64,000 nt of DNA from WLWS01 sp965243105 (GTDB lineage Bacteria > Pseudomonadota > Gammaproteobacteria > Eutrophobiales > Eutrophobiaceae): the NCBI GenBank assembly GCA_965243105.1, contig CBDEUC010000003.1, positions 1,426,001 to 1,490,000 on the forward strand. Reading direction: 5' to 3'. The notes beneath the pieces are model-generated. The model was not told the DNA's origin and made no database searches. It worked only from the letters and a program-made list of their open reading frames with translations. This document shows, one piece after another, positions 43,340 to 51,389 of this stretch (position 1 is the first letter of the stretch; every line of letters begins with the position of its first letter). The translations under genes and the position numbers were made by a program.

Positions 43340-44563
43340 TCAGCTTAGCCGTTTTAACCTGGCACGCAGGGGGTTGGCCAGGTTCTTCGGCGACACCTTG
43401 CCCAGCTTTACCGAATCACAGTTCTGAAAACCGGCGAAATCTCCGAGCTCCTCGACAAGAGAATCAGTCAGTACACCGTCATCAAGACTATCGTCCTGCA
43501 GGTGCAGTGACTTGATTTCAAACAGCCGGCTTTGCCGATGCGCCTTGCAATCCATTCTCCCAACAAAGCTGTCCCGATAGAGAATCGGCAGGCTGAAATA
43601 GCCATACTTCCTTTTCTTCTCTGGTAAATAGCACTCCAGCTGGTAGTCAAAATTAAATATCGCCTGCAGGCGCTCACGCTGGATCAGGCTGTTATCAAAA
43701 GGGGAAAGTATTCGCACCCGGCTTGTTGTGCGAGGCAGCTTTTTTTCAAGGCCCCCTGCTTCCATGTAGAAAAGCTCGCCATTGTCGAGCTTGATCACTT
43801 CCAGTTTTTTTTCGGACACGCCTTCCTCCAGCAGCCCTTTCACCGCCGCGCGAAGCTCGTTATTCCGACGCAGGTAGGTCAGGCCCTTTAATGACACAAG
43901 ACCATGGCAACGCAGCTGCTGCTCAAGCAGGTGAGCCGCAAACTCTTCCATGCTCGGCATTGTCGAGTTTATGTGCGAGGGCAGAACCCGTTCGGCGAGA
44001 TCGTAGGTCTTCTGAAAGCCTTCCCTGTCACTCACCATCAGCTCCCCTTCCATGTAAAGCTGCTCAAGCGCTTTTTTTGCTGGCTTCCAGTCCCACCAGC
44101 CCGCGCGCTTTTTACCCGTATTATTTTCAAGGTCCCTTGAGCGAAGCGGACCATCGCTTTTGATCCTGCCGAGTAACTCGCCCATGAGTTTTTTATCGCG
44201 CGTGCGATACCAGTGTATTCGCCCGCTTTTCAGGGCGTGCTTGTAGGGCAGGGAAAAGCGAAAGTCCTCAATGGGTATAAAAGCAGCGGCATGGGTCCAG
44301 TATTCAAAGATATCACGCTCACGCAGCATGCGGTTGGTCCAGGCAGGGTCAAAGCCGGGCACCCGTGACTGGAATACATGGTGGTGGGCCCTTTCTACCA
44401 CGGAGATGGTATCAATTTGCACGTAGCCCAGGTGCTGGATGGCCCTGAGTGCCGCCTTGCGTCCACGACCAAAAGCCTGCTTCTGCAACAGGCCCTGCGA
44501 AGCCAGGGCTATTCGACGCAGGCGCTCGACATCCTTTCGTCGATTGATCTCGATGACACTCAT
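43340..44563 (-). CDS. YcaQ-family winged-helix DNA glycosylase
   Basis: 407 residues. HTH_42 / YcaQ family, named for E. coli YcaQ, which unhooks DNA interstrand cross-links. The block LGYVQIDTISVVERAHHHVFQSRVPGF contains the catalytic QxD motif (Gln-Ile-Asp), and RERDIFEYWTHAAAFIP follows. Three winged-helix units make up the rest. It is followed by the MOSC gene on the same strand. Confidence 0.9.
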   Translation of the reverse strand: MSVIEINRRKDVERLRRIALASQGLLQKQAFGRGRKAALRAIQHLGYVQIDTISVVERAHHHVFQSRVPGFDPAWTNRMLRERDIFEYWTHAAAFIPIEDFRFSLPYKHALKSGRIHWYRTRDKKLMGELLGRIKSDGPLRSRDLENNTGKKRAGWWDWKPAKKALEQLYMEGELMVSDREGFQKTYDLAERVLPSHINSTMPSMEEFAAHLLEQQLRCHGLVSLKGLTYLRRNNELRAAVKGLLEEGVSEKKLEVIKLDNGELFYMEAGGLEKKLPRTTSRVRILSPFDNSLIQRERLQAIFNFDYQLECYLPEKKRKYGYFSLPILYRDSFVGRMDCKAHRQSRLFEIKSLHLQDDSLDDGVLTDSLVEELGDFAGFQNCDSVKLGKVSPKNLANPLRARLKRLS

Positions 44564-44665
44564 TCTCGACAGGCAATAAATTCGTGAGGCGTCTTCCTGG
44601 CTATTCCGCCTGGTACCCTGGGCGCCGTGCGTTAAAACCAGGGAAACAAACTCTTGCCGTGAATA

Positions 44666-45301
44666 TCATCGTTTTAGACCACGGTTCTCCAGGTGCCATC
44701 GAAGGGTATCAATGCGGTCCTGTCCAAAAAAGGGTTCATCTTCAAAGACAAGGGTCGGCACTCCCCAGTGTCCTGTTTTCGCCAGCGCTGCCTGGTTCGC
44801 TTCAACTTCATCCAGGTGATCGCCATCAATAATCGCCGAGTCCAGCTCGTCGAGGCTAAAGCCGGCCCTTTCTGCCGCGCTTGCAAGGTGGTCACCCTTG
44901 TCCCAGTCTTCCGCGCCACCAAACAGCAGGTGTGAAATCTCGTAGGCGAAATCTATTCCGCGCCCCCGTCTCTGTGCCTCAACGCCAAGACTGCTCAACC
45001 GGTATATGTAGGGCTGCTCCGATGAGATTTCCAGGGTTTCCAGGTCCTGCACGATTGGGTCCGGAGAGGGCCACTTATCAGGCATTCCCAGGAAGCGGGC
45101 ACGCCGCGGCCAATCCAGCAGGATATACCGAGCCCGGGCAACGTTGGCTTCGTTAAACATGGATTCCGGCGCGCGAATGGCGATGGGCAACACGACTCTC
45201 AAGTTAACATCTATGTTGAAGTCTTCGCGGAGCTGCAGCATTCCCGGGGTTGCCAGGTAGGAATAGGGGCTTCTGAATGACCAGTATACGTCGACGTTCA
45301 A
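44666..45301 (-). CDS. DsbA-family / 2-hydroxychromene-2-carboxylate isomerase-like protein
   Basis: 211 residues with a thioredoxin fold and helical insert. The N-terminal SFRSPYSYLA has Ser in place of the CxxC cysteines, as in HCCA isomerases and kappa-class glutathione transferases. The C-terminal TGHWGVPTLVFEDEPFFGQDRIDTL gives the cis-Pro loop and the FGxDR signature. The reaction probably uses glutathione; the substrate is not known. Located between the YcaQ gene and the enolase-superfamily gene. Confidence 0.88.
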   Translation of the reverse strand: MNVDVYWSFRSPYSYLATPGMLQLREDFNIDVNLRVVLPIAIRAPESMFNEANVARARYILLDWPRRARFLGMPDKWPSPDPIVQDLETLEISSEQPYIYRLSSLGVEAQRRGRGIDFAYEISHLLFGGAEDWDKGDHLASAAERAGFSLDELDSAIIDGDHLDEVEANQAALAKTGHWGVPTLVFEDEPFFGQDRIDTLRWHLENRGLKR

Positions 45302-45350
45302 TGTTTAATCCTCAGTTGTCACCGTTGGGATAATTTAAATAGTACGAGCA

Positions 45351-46457
45351 TTACGCGTAGGTAGCCACCGGCTCACCCAGTACATCCATGCGGGGCTCTA
45401 TACCCAGTCCGGGAGACATCGGCGCAGTTACTCCACCGCCTGTTATGCTGAAATCACCGTCTGCCGTTTGCACGCTCACCATGTCGCGCACATCCAGCAC
45501 GCAGCGCAGCAGCTTCGGCGGTATGGTTTGCCCCAGGTGCACTATGGCGGCAAAGGAAATATCCGAGCCCACCGTATCCTGCACGCTCATGGTATAGCCC
45601 GCAGCAATACACATGTCCCGCTGCCGGCGGCATTGCGTAAGACCGCCGTTTTTACTTATCTTCAAACCAATGCCCTCTGCTCCATCTTCAGCGATGAGTT
45701 GTGCCACGTCGACGTCACTGGTGACCAGTTCATCCCACACCATGGGCACATTGGTTCGCTTGCGCAGGGACATGTGTTCACGCCAGGTGGCACAGGGGGC
45801 TTCAAGAACAATGTCAGCATCAGCCGGCGCGAGGCTTAAGGTGCGCAGGGCTGTTTCCACGGTCAGGCCACCGTTAGCATCGCACAGAAAATATTCCCCG
45901 GGCTGGGCATCGGCTACGCAGGCCGCGATACGCTGTGCATTCAATTGCGGATCGCTGCCAATCTTGAAGGAGTGTCCGCGGTAACCGGCCTCGCGATGTG
46001 CCTGCACGCGGGCCCTCATGTCACCGGGCTCGCCCGTGTAAATAGAGGAAATCAGTGACAGCGGCCTGTCCGTACGACCTCCGAGTAAATCACACACGGG
46101 CATACCAACGCTCTTACCAAATACATCCCAGCATGCAATATCAATGGCCGCCTTGGCATGGGCATGCCCGACCAGGCTTGCATCCATGAGATCGTAAATG
46201 CGATCAACTCGCCGCGGATCCTGGCCCAGCAGGGCCGGTGCTATCTCGGCAATGCCGGCACGCACTCCAAGAGCATGGGCAGCAACGTAGGTAGCACCGA
46301 AAGGGGTGCTTTCCCCAAAGCCGGTCAGCCCGGAATCTGTCGTAACGCGAACAATAGTCGCGTCAAAGCTGGTGTACTCCCGGCCACCTGACAGGTGATA
46401 GCTGCCGCCCGCGTAGGGCAGGTCTACCTGGTAGACATCAATACTGGATATTTGCAC
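45351..46457 (-). CDS. Mandelate racemase / muconate lactonizing enzyme family protein
   Basis: 368 residues of the enolase superfamily. The N-terminal capping domain (YHLSGGREYTSFDATIVRVTTDSGLTGFGE) and the barrel KAAIDIACWDVFGKSVGMPVCDLLGG are clear. Candidate metal ligands are Asp in CDANGG, Glu in VLEAPC and Asp in VWDELV; catalytic Lys candidates are in HSFKIG and GLKISKNGG. The closest functional match I can suggest is cis-3-hydroxy-L-proline dehydratase, but that is tentative. It is the last host-like gene before the cassette array. Confidence 0.85.
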   Translation of the reverse strand: MQISSIDVYQVDLPYAGGSYHLSGGREYTSFDATIVRVTTDSGLTGFGESTPFGATYVAAHALGVRAGIAEIAPALLGQDPRRVDRIYDLMDASLVGHAHAKAAIDIACWDVFGKSVGMPVCDLLGGRTDRPLSLISSIYTGEPGDMRARVQAHREAGYRGHSFKIGSDPQLNAQRIAACVADAQPGEYFLCDANGGLTVETALRTLSLAPADADIVLEAPCATWREHMSLRKRTNVPMVWDELVTSDVDVAQLIAEDGAEGIGLKISKNGGLTQCRRQRDMCIAAGYTMSVQDTVGSDISFAAIVHLGQTIPPKLLRCVLDVRDMVSVQTADGDFSITGGGVTAPMSPGLGIEPRMDVLGEPVATYA

Positions 46458-46524
46458 GACTGGAAACTTTTATAAGTACAGGTACGTCCTTAAGTGTGGC
46501 TTTACGAACTCACATGGATTTCTA

Positions 46525-46582
46525 TTGAAATGTCTATATTCAAGCGTCGTGCTATGCGTTTTCCTGGGGCGTCCTGCTATAT
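46525..46582 (-). repeat. attC site J (array end, strongly degenerate)
   Basis: It keeps the TTCAAGCGTCG arm and a final GCTATAT core, but the second arm is largely lost. It follows the NTF2-like cassette gene stop by three bases and is the farthest site from the attI-like end. Confidence 0.6.
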
Positions 46583-46584
46583 AT

Positions 46585-46992
46585 TTATGCTCGATCTTCC
46601 CAAAGCAGGTACGCAATTCGCCATCCGCTTTGAGTTAAAGCTAATTGAAACAATTTAGTGCCCTCGCCTGTATAGGGCGCACCATCCAGCAGCCCTTCCT
46701 TTTGATAAGAAGATTGACGGCTAGCTATCCCATGATGAATAGTGGTTTTAGAATCTGTCTCCCATTCATGGAATTCAGTTAACCGACCATTTGTCAGTAA
46801 CTCTTTTCTCGGTTCCCAGAAATCGCACAAAGACCATATCGACACCCCGGATTCAGTTCTGTTTCCAATTACGGAATCGCTTAAAAAGTGATTTTTGAAT
46901 AGCTCAAAATCCGGCACTTGATTTCCTCTATTGTTGAAACAATGGAAGAAACTATTAACTAATTCATCAATGCTTTTTAGAGATTCATTCAT
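46585..46992 (-). CDS. Cassette 10: NTF2/SnoaL-like protein
   Basis: 135 residues from the ATG at 46992; upstream in-frame Met codons fall inside the preceding attC. The pattern of an N-terminal helix (SIDELVNSFFHCFNNRG) followed by strands with RQSSYQKEGLLDGAPYTGEGTKLFQLALTQSGWRIAYLLWED fits the NTF2/DUF4440 fold. The last strand GWRIAYLLWED is typical. Catalytic activity, if any, is unknown. Confidence 0.7.
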   Translation of the reverse strand: MNESLKSIDELVNSFFHCFNNRGNQVPDFELFKNHFLSDSVIGNRTESGVSIWSLCDFWEPRKELLTNGRLTEFHEWETDSKTTIHHGIASRQSSYQKEGLLDGAPYTGEGTKLFQLALTQSGWRIAYLLWEDRA

Positions 46993-46997
46993 ATACT

Positions 46998-47055
46998 GCA
47001 TAACACATACACTCAAGCGCCTTCGGAAACGAGAACCTGATGGACCTTGTTATGT
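46998..47055 (-). repeat. attC site I (diverged)
   Basis: Ends GCATAAC and GTTATGT are present and CTCAAGCGC is kept, but the inner arm differs (CTTCGGAAACGAGAACC). It supplies the stop codon of the DoxX-like cassette gene. Confidence 0.78.
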
Positions 47056-47418
47056 GTTTGCTTCGTTTGTATCTTCGTGTTCACTAACACCCATCGTTCT
47101 TTTAACCACAAATCCCAAAAGCAATATAGCAATTAACGTGATTATCGTTACAGGGATATTGCCAGACTTGGCTAAAAATACTGCTGAAATTAAGAATGTT
47201 ATGGCAACTACGACTGCCCCGGTTATCCTGGCTTTTGGAATGACTAACAGAACCCCTCCCACTAGCTGGAAAGCACCGTACGTAATGAGAATTGGATTAG
47301 TAAATCCATACTTTCCGAAAAACTCCAATTCATGCGGCATAAGCAATACTTTTGTTATCCCCGATGAAACCGCCAGAAACACAAGGATAAAAAGAACTAT
47401 GTAAAAAAACGCTTTCAT
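47050..47418 (-). CDS. Cassette 9: DoxX-like small membrane protein
   Basis: 122 residues with four transmembrane helices. VSSGITKVLLMPHELEFFGKYGFTNPILITYGAFQLVGGVLLVIPKAR resembles the DoxX/DoxD and related small quinone-linked membrane proteins. The TAA stop lies inside the attC. GAAGAG precedes the ATG. Function unknown. Confidence 0.72.
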   Translation of the reverse strand: MKAFFYIVLFILVFLAVSSGITKVLLMPHELEFFGKYGFTNPILITYGAFQLVGGVLLVIPKARITGAVVVAITFLISAVFLAKSGNIPVTIITLIAILLLGFVVKRTMGVSEHEDTNEANT

Positions 47419-47441
47419 TTGCTCTTCATTTTTTCATCGGC

Positions 47442-47499
47442 GCGTAAAGTTTGCGCTCAATCGTCTCTGCAAGCGGTGGCCTGCAAGGATTTGTCAGGC
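47442..47499 (-). repeat. attC site H (diverged)
   Basis: GCTCAATCGTCTCTGCAAGCGGTGGCC keeps the central hairpin partly, while the terminal core is GTCAGGC rather than GTTAGGC. Confidence 0.72.
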
Positions 47500-47996
47500 G
47501 CTTTTTGACTTAATTGCTTTTGCATATTCTGGCTTACAATATTGAACCCATATCGCGCATACAAAGATTTTGCCGCTTCATTGAAATGGAAGACGTGCAA
47601 CCCTAAACTGCTGACACCCATGGTAGACACAAAGTCTTCTATATTGCTCAGAGCAGATGTCGCATACCCTTTACGCCTATATTTTTCCTCTATTTCAATA
47701 TCATATATAAAAGCTGTTTTTATGTTCTCGGTATCGTCAATTGATACCCAGGCATGGCCAACGGTTATGTCCTCATTGATGTCTCTTATTTCGAAAAGAT
47801 GATTGCCAGGTGTTATCACACCTCTCGGTAATAATTCTTCGTGAGCCATTCGTGATCGGAGTATGGCATCGGTTTCTTCCCATCTACCAGATTCTATGTT
47901 GTCTTTAGCATATGACGGAATGGCTCTTTCAAGATAAGCATTGAAAGACTCTTCTGACATTGGAGTTAATGTAGTTAACATAGGTGTATTTGGCAA
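47457..47996 (-). CDS. Cassette 8: GNAT-family N-acetyltransferase
   Basis: 179 residues; later Met codons at 47981 and 47960 are alternative starts. The GNAT core is clear: a strand EDITVGHAWVSIDD, then IYDIEIEEKYRRKGYATSALSNIEDFVSTMGVSSLGLHVFHFNEAAKSLYARYGF, with the acetyl-CoA loop RRKGYA. The last 15 or so residues (PDKSLQATACRDD) are encoded by the attC site itself. Substrate unknown; acetyltransferases in cassettes are often resistance or toxin genes, but no specific match is seen. Confidence 0.85.
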   Translation of the reverse strand: MPNTPMLTTLTPMSEESFNAYLERAIPSYAKDNIESGRWEETDAILRSRMAHEELLPRGVITPGNHLFEIRDINEDITVGHAWVSIDDTENIKTAFIYDIEIEEKYRRKGYATSALSNIEDFVSTMGVSSLGLHVFHFNEAAKSLYARYGFNIVSQNMQKQLSQKAPDKSLQATACRDD

Positions 47997-48000
47997 TGTT

Positions 48001-48058
48001 GCCTAACGCACGCGCTCAAGCGTCGCTGTAATCAGTCGCCTGTAGCGCTTTGTTAGCT
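48001..48058 (-). repeat. attC site G (partly diverged)
   Basis: Starts GCCTAAC, keeps CTCAAGCGTCGCTGTAA, then diverges (TCAGTCGCCTGTAGCGCT), and ends GTTAGCT. It supplies the stop codon of the PLD-N/TPR gene. Confidence 0.85.
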
Positions 48059-48790
48059 GATGCGTTCATTTTTCGCCTTACTTATCCATTTTCTGTGCAG
48101 CTTTTTATAATGGCCACCTGACATATCAGCTCTACGGACAATGCTATTCAACAATTCCTGGGCCTTGTCTTCAAGTCCCCGTTTCCTGTAAAGCATTGCC
48201 AGGTGAAATGTTGGCTCTGGCCCTGAGTAATAACTATCCAAGATCTCAAATTCCTCAAAAGCTTTTTTGTCTTCGCCTAATTTATCAAGCGCTTTTGCAT
48301 ACAATAAATGAGCTTCTTGATTTCTGTACTCTGGGTTTTGTTGAATCAGTCTATCCAGTAAGGATTTAACCTCGCTATAATTTTGCAATCCATATTCACA
48401 TTCAGCTAACCCATGAAGCATGTCTGGATCATTTTCATATACTCCTGCCAGGCACTTTAAATATAATTGCTTAGCTTCATCAAACAGGCCCTTTTTTAAA
48501 CACTCTCCAGCCAGGTTTAAGGAATTTTCAACTGTATCTGTGACGGAATAATCCGATGCAGCTTGATTTATATCTTTGTCGGGATTAAGTACTTCAATTA
48601 CCTTCCTTTTAGCAGTACGCCCGGTTCTACTTCCTGCAAAATCTGGAACAACCTCCAAAATGAAATACGCAATAGATCCTGCTAAAGGCAGCATAAGAAT
48701 TATCCATATCCATGTAGTATTGCGGCCGGTCTTTACAACGTGAATCACGAATAGCACTTGCAATATTACTGAGATAATGAGGACTGGCAC
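48053..48790 (-). CDS. Cassette 7: PLD-N-type membrane anchor with TPR domain
   Basis: 245 residues starting at a GTG at 48790, with AAGGAGA a few bases upstream. Two hydrophobic helices (about 2-22 and 28-49, the second with TWIWIILMLPLAGSIAYFILE) match the PLDc_N domain seen at the N-terminus of cardiolipin synthases, but no phospholipase HKD motif follows. Residues 85-225 are four or five TPR units (LKKGLFDEAKQLYLKCLAG, AKALDKLGEDKKAFEEFEILDSYYSGPEPTFHLAMLYRKRG). A membrane-bound scaffold is likely; exact role unknown. Confidence 0.78.
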   Translation of the reverse strand: MPVLIISVILQVLFVIHVVKTGRNTTWIWIILMLPLAGSIAYFILEVVPDFAGSRTGRTAKRKVIEVLNPDKDINQAASDYSVTDTVENSLNLAGECLKKGLFDEAKQLYLKCLAGVYENDPDMLHGLAECEYGLQNYSEVKSLLDRLIQQNPEYRNQEAHLLYAKALDKLGEDKKAFEEFEILDSYYSGPEPTFHLAMLYRKRGLEDKAQELLNSIVRRADMSGGHYKKLHRKWISKAKNERIS

Positions 48791-48808
48791 CTGTGTTTCT
48801 CCTTAATT

Positions 48809-48866
48809 CACTTACGCCTGCGCTCAAGCGACGCTGCAAGCGGTCCATTGGAGGGCCTTGTTAGGT
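48809..48866 (-). repeat. attC site F
   Basis: Hairpin arms CTCAAGCGACGCTGCAAGCGG and TTGGAGGGCCTT; the outer core is GTTAGGT. The start core has TTACG instead of TAACG. Confidence 0.9.
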
Positions 48867-48869
48867 GTC

Positions 48870-49241
48870 TTATTCACGTTTAAACACACAAAGAAAAAAT
48901 GCGGTGGCAATGGAACCTAAAAACATTAATGAAAGTTGCAAAGGCGCTACCCACGCAAAAACAACAGGAGGACGGGATAATTTACCAGCCTCGAGCATAT
49001 CAAAATAATACATTGCATGATTTCCCAAGGTTATCCAGCCCGCAAGAAACATTATGGCGCTAAATATATAAAGAAAAACGATAAGAAACCGAAGAAACTT
49101 TGTGATGTGGACGCTTGAAAAATAAATAGCCAAGATAGCAGCGAAAGTAACGCCCATCCAACTCTGAAAAGTTACGTCACGAAGCGCCCATACTTCATAC
49201 AGTAACTGAAGTATCGCTTGATGAGAAAGTTCTGTATTCAT
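48870..49241 (-). CDS. Cassette 6: four-helix membrane protein
   Basis: 123 residues with four hydrophobic segments (about 26-44, 50-72, 88-110 and near the end), and short polar ends. The first residues MNTELSHQAILQLLYEVWALRD form an amphipathic helix. No family is recognised. Starts four bases from the previous attC in the minus-strand order. Confidence 0.72.
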   Translation of the reverse strand: MNTELSHQAILQLLYEVWALRDVTFQSWMGVTFAAILAIYFSSVHITKFLRFLIVFLYIFSAIMFLAGWITLGNHAMYYFDMLEAGKLSRPPVVFAWVAPLQLSLMFLGSIATAFFLCVFKRE

Positions 49242-49244
49242 AGC

Positions 49245-49302
49245 ACCTAGCGTCTGCGCTCAAGCGACGCTGTAAGCGGTCGCTTGGAGGGCCTTGTTAG
49301 AA
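49245..49302 (-). repeat. attC site E
   Basis: Matches the array consensus over the central CTCAAGCG-ACGCTGTAAGCGG-TCGCTTGGAGGG. The outer core carries a substitution (GCTAGGT in minus-strand reading) that may affect recombination. Confidence 0.9.
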
Positions 49303-49710
49303 GTTTATAATCGATGATCGAGACCATGCTGACCCTGAGTACACTTCAACTCCATTATCTTGAACAATACCACTATATTTTACGATTAGCCTTTCTTCTT
49401 CCTCCTTGACTGAGACTGTTACGATATATTCCCTATTAACATAAATGTCGCTTTCCCTTGACTCGGTCGCGGATTCGCCCGGTCCCATTAAGAATGAAAA
49501 CCAAGCTCCATCTGATTTTTCATTCAATTCATTAACGACATAACCGCCTGAACTAAGCGATAAGCCTGGACGACGTACCATAACTAGTACGAGTATCTTT
49601 CCAGGAAGAGTAGCAGCATCTATTTGTGCCCATAGATCATATCGCTCTACTTTTTCTGCTTGTACGCTTCCAGTTAAAAGAATCGTCAAGAAAAATATAA
49701 ATGTCCGCAT
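49297..49710 (-). CDS. Cassette 5: small exported protein
   Basis: 137 residues with a classic Sec signal peptide (about 1-18, ending VQA). The mature part is beta-rich, with several Glu and a C-terminal SGSAWSRSSIINF. No family is recognised. Likely periplasmic or secreted. Confidence 0.72.
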   Translation of the reverse strand: MRTFIFFLTILLTGSVQAEKVERYDLWAQIDAATLPGKILVLVMVRRPGLSLSSGGYVVNELNEKSDGAWFSFLMGPGESATESRESDIYVNREYIVTVSVKEEEERLIVKYSGIVQDNGVEVYSGSAWSRSSIINF

Positions 49711-49717
49711 GATGAAC

Positions 49718-49775
49718 TTTTAACGTCCGCGCTCAAGCGCCGCTGCAAGCGGTCGCTTGGAGGGCCTTGTTATAT
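49718..49775 (-). repeat. attC site D
   Basis: Near-consensus central hairpin (CTCAAGCG-CCGCTGCAAGCGG-TCGCTTGG) with outer cores GTTAAAA and GTTATAT-type in the two reading directions. Confidence 0.93.
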
Positions 49776-49779
49776 GTCA

Positions 49780-50181
49780 TTAACATAGTAATTCCTTTTC
49801 GATTACAGATTTTCTTTTCCGAGTTCCGACAACTCTATAAAGGCTCGAGGTTCTCCCACATACATCGTATATCAACATTAGACTATTTATCGGAGCATCA
49901 GATATGTCTTTTTTACTAGGTACTGCCTCGGATATTACGTGTGAATGGAAATAGCCAAGCACCCGCTTTTTACTACGCTTCAGTTTCTGCCTCAATTCAC
50001 GCACATCCGACATCTTAATCTCGAATGCACCAGGCTCTTTTGAGTGATTTTTCATGAACTCGAGAGCTAAGCGAGAGTTTGAACCGACCAGTACTCCGCA
50101 CACTTCAGATTGATCTCTTTTCTGAGCTCGGTACGCCCTATCCTGAAGTCGTCGGTAGTCTTTCTTATTAATCATGAACAT
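49780..50181 (-). CDS. Cassette 4: JAMM/MPN metalloprotease (JAB domain)
   Basis: 133 residues from the ATG at 50181; the ATG at 50175 is an alternative start. A complete JAMM zinc site is present: Glu26 in SEVCGVLVGS, His79-x-His81 in GYFHSHV, then after seven residues Ser89-x-x-Asp92 (SKKDI). In bacteria this fold cleaves isopeptide or peptide bonds of ubiquitin-like or sulfur-carrier proteins, or acts in phage-defence clusters, but here it stands alone in an integron cassette without E1/E2-like partners. The basic C-terminus (TRKRKSVIEKELLC) may contact nucleic acid or a partner. Confidence 0.85.
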   Translation of the reverse strand: MFMINKKDYRRLQDRAYRAQKRDQSEVCGVLVGSNSRLALEFMKNHSKEPGAFEIKMSDVRELRQKLKRSKKRVLGYFHSHVISEAVPSKKDISDAPINSLMLIYDVCGRTSSLYRVVGTRKRKSVIEKELLC

Positions 50182-50193
50182 AACTTTCAAGAC

Positions 50194-50251
50194 ATATAAC
50201 GTCTGTGCTCAAGCGACGCTGTAAGCGGTCGCTTGGAGGGCCTTGTTAGGT
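50194..50251 (-). repeat. attC site C
   Basis: Consensus site: outer ends ATATAAC and GTTAGGT, with the central CTCAAGCG-ACGCTGTAAGCGG-TCGCTTGG hairpin intact. Confidence 0.95.
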
Positions 50252-50258
50252 GGCATAT

Positions 50259-50828
50259 TCATTCTGCTACCCTCTTGCTTTCGATTTGTCTTAACGGGTC
50301 CAGTGCGAAATCGCATATAGCTGAAGCACCAGTGTTATATTTTGCTTCTGAATACGTTAATTCAATCACATCATCTAAAACGTTGAAATATACACTCCCA
50401 GCTTTTAGATCTTCACCCGTCTCAGAATACGTTCCTAAACATCGATCGCTGCTAATGGCTAAATCGAAAATTTGGATAATAAGACCACTAGTCATAATAT
50501 TAGGTTTGCCGCTAAACGTATTAACTTTATTTAGCTGTCTCTTTTTTATCATTTGATTAATTACTATAGCGTCGCCGTTTGGAGCGATATCCAACTTATA
50601 AAACTTGTTCTTTTGAGTTTGCTCTGTCAGCCCATAGATAATTTCAACATTTTCATCTCGAGTATTGATGCTCATATATCTAAAATTGAAATCTGGAGAT
50701 ATATTTTCATTTAGTGCGCTCAACATTGTTCTTTTAATCGAGATATCAGAAACGCCTTTTTCACAAGCGGAAGAGGTACAGGCCATAAATATGATGAAAA
50801 TTCGAGAGACAGTTAAGTTCCCCGTCAT
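50259..50828 (-). CDS. Cassette 3: putative lipoprotein
   Basis: About 189 residues from the ATG at 50828; a GTG at 50837 lies in the neighbouring attC. A hydrophobic N-terminus with SSAC (Cys at about 22) suggests a lipoprotein signal, followed by EKGVSDISIKRTML and a beta-rich domain. Four Cys in all. No known family is evident. Confidence 0.72.
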   Translation of the reverse strand: MTGNLTVSRIFIIFMACTSSACEKGVSDISIKRTMLSALNENISPDFNFRYMSINTRDENVEIIYGLTEQTQKNKFYKLDIAPNGDAIVINQMIKKRQLNKVNTFSGKPNIMTSGLIIQIFDLAISSDRCLGTYSETGEDLKAGSVYFNVLDDVIELTYSEAKYNTGASAICDFALDPLRQIESKRVAE

Positions 50829-50835
50829 ATTAGCC

Positions 50836-50893
50836 ACCTAACGTCTGCTCTCAAGCGCCGCTGTAAGCGGTCGCTTGGAGGGCCTTGTTATGC
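50836..50893 (-). repeat. attC site B
   Basis: Consensus site: outer ends ACCTAAC and GTTATGC, central hairpin CTCAAGCG-CCGCTGTAAGCGG-TCGCTTGG intact. Confidence 0.95.
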
Positions 50894-51373
50894 TGTATCT
50901 GTGTTTTGGTCATTGATTACTTCCCGCGCGAAACTCCTAGTAAATAATACGATTTTGATTAGCGCCACTATGACTGAAATTATGTAAATAATGCCTGCCC
51001 AAATAGTTACATGCCATAAAAGGGCACCAACGGAGACTGCTAAGCCAATTCCTGCAATGTGCGCCATGTGATTTATGTGCTTTTTAGTCGCCAAATAATG
51101 ACAGTAGTATTTCTCCCCTAGGTATAGAAAATATTCTATTGACCCAAAATATATAATCCAAAAAGGTAAACTAATACTTAATCCAATGGCTGCTATTTTC
51201 AGTGTGATTGTAAATTCGTCGAATTGCAGAATTGCTACAAGCAATACAACCGATATTCCTCCAGCACCAATCCCCAAATTCCTGGACAGCTCGAACCCTC
51301 TCTGCGTTAAATTTTTTGCAAATAATATTTGGAGGCTATCCAAATGAGAAGATGTTAGATTGTTTCTAGTCAT
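50888..51373 (-). CDS. Cassette 2: multi-helix membrane protein
   Basis: 161 residues with about four transmembrane helices (about 31-49, 55-77, 100-118, 122-142). The N-terminal 30 residues are polar and the tail is short. No family is recognised. Its stop codon lies in attC site B. Confidence 0.72.
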   Translation of the reverse strand: MTRNNLTSSHLDSLQILFAKNLTQRGFELSRNLGIGAGGISVVLLVAILQFDEFTITLKIAAIGLSISLPFWIIYFGSIEYFLYLGEKYYCHYLATKKHINHMAHIAGIGLAVSVGALLWHVTIWAGIIYIISVIVALIKIVLFTRSFAREVINDQNTDTA

Positions 51374-51389
51374 AGGCTAATTAATCACA

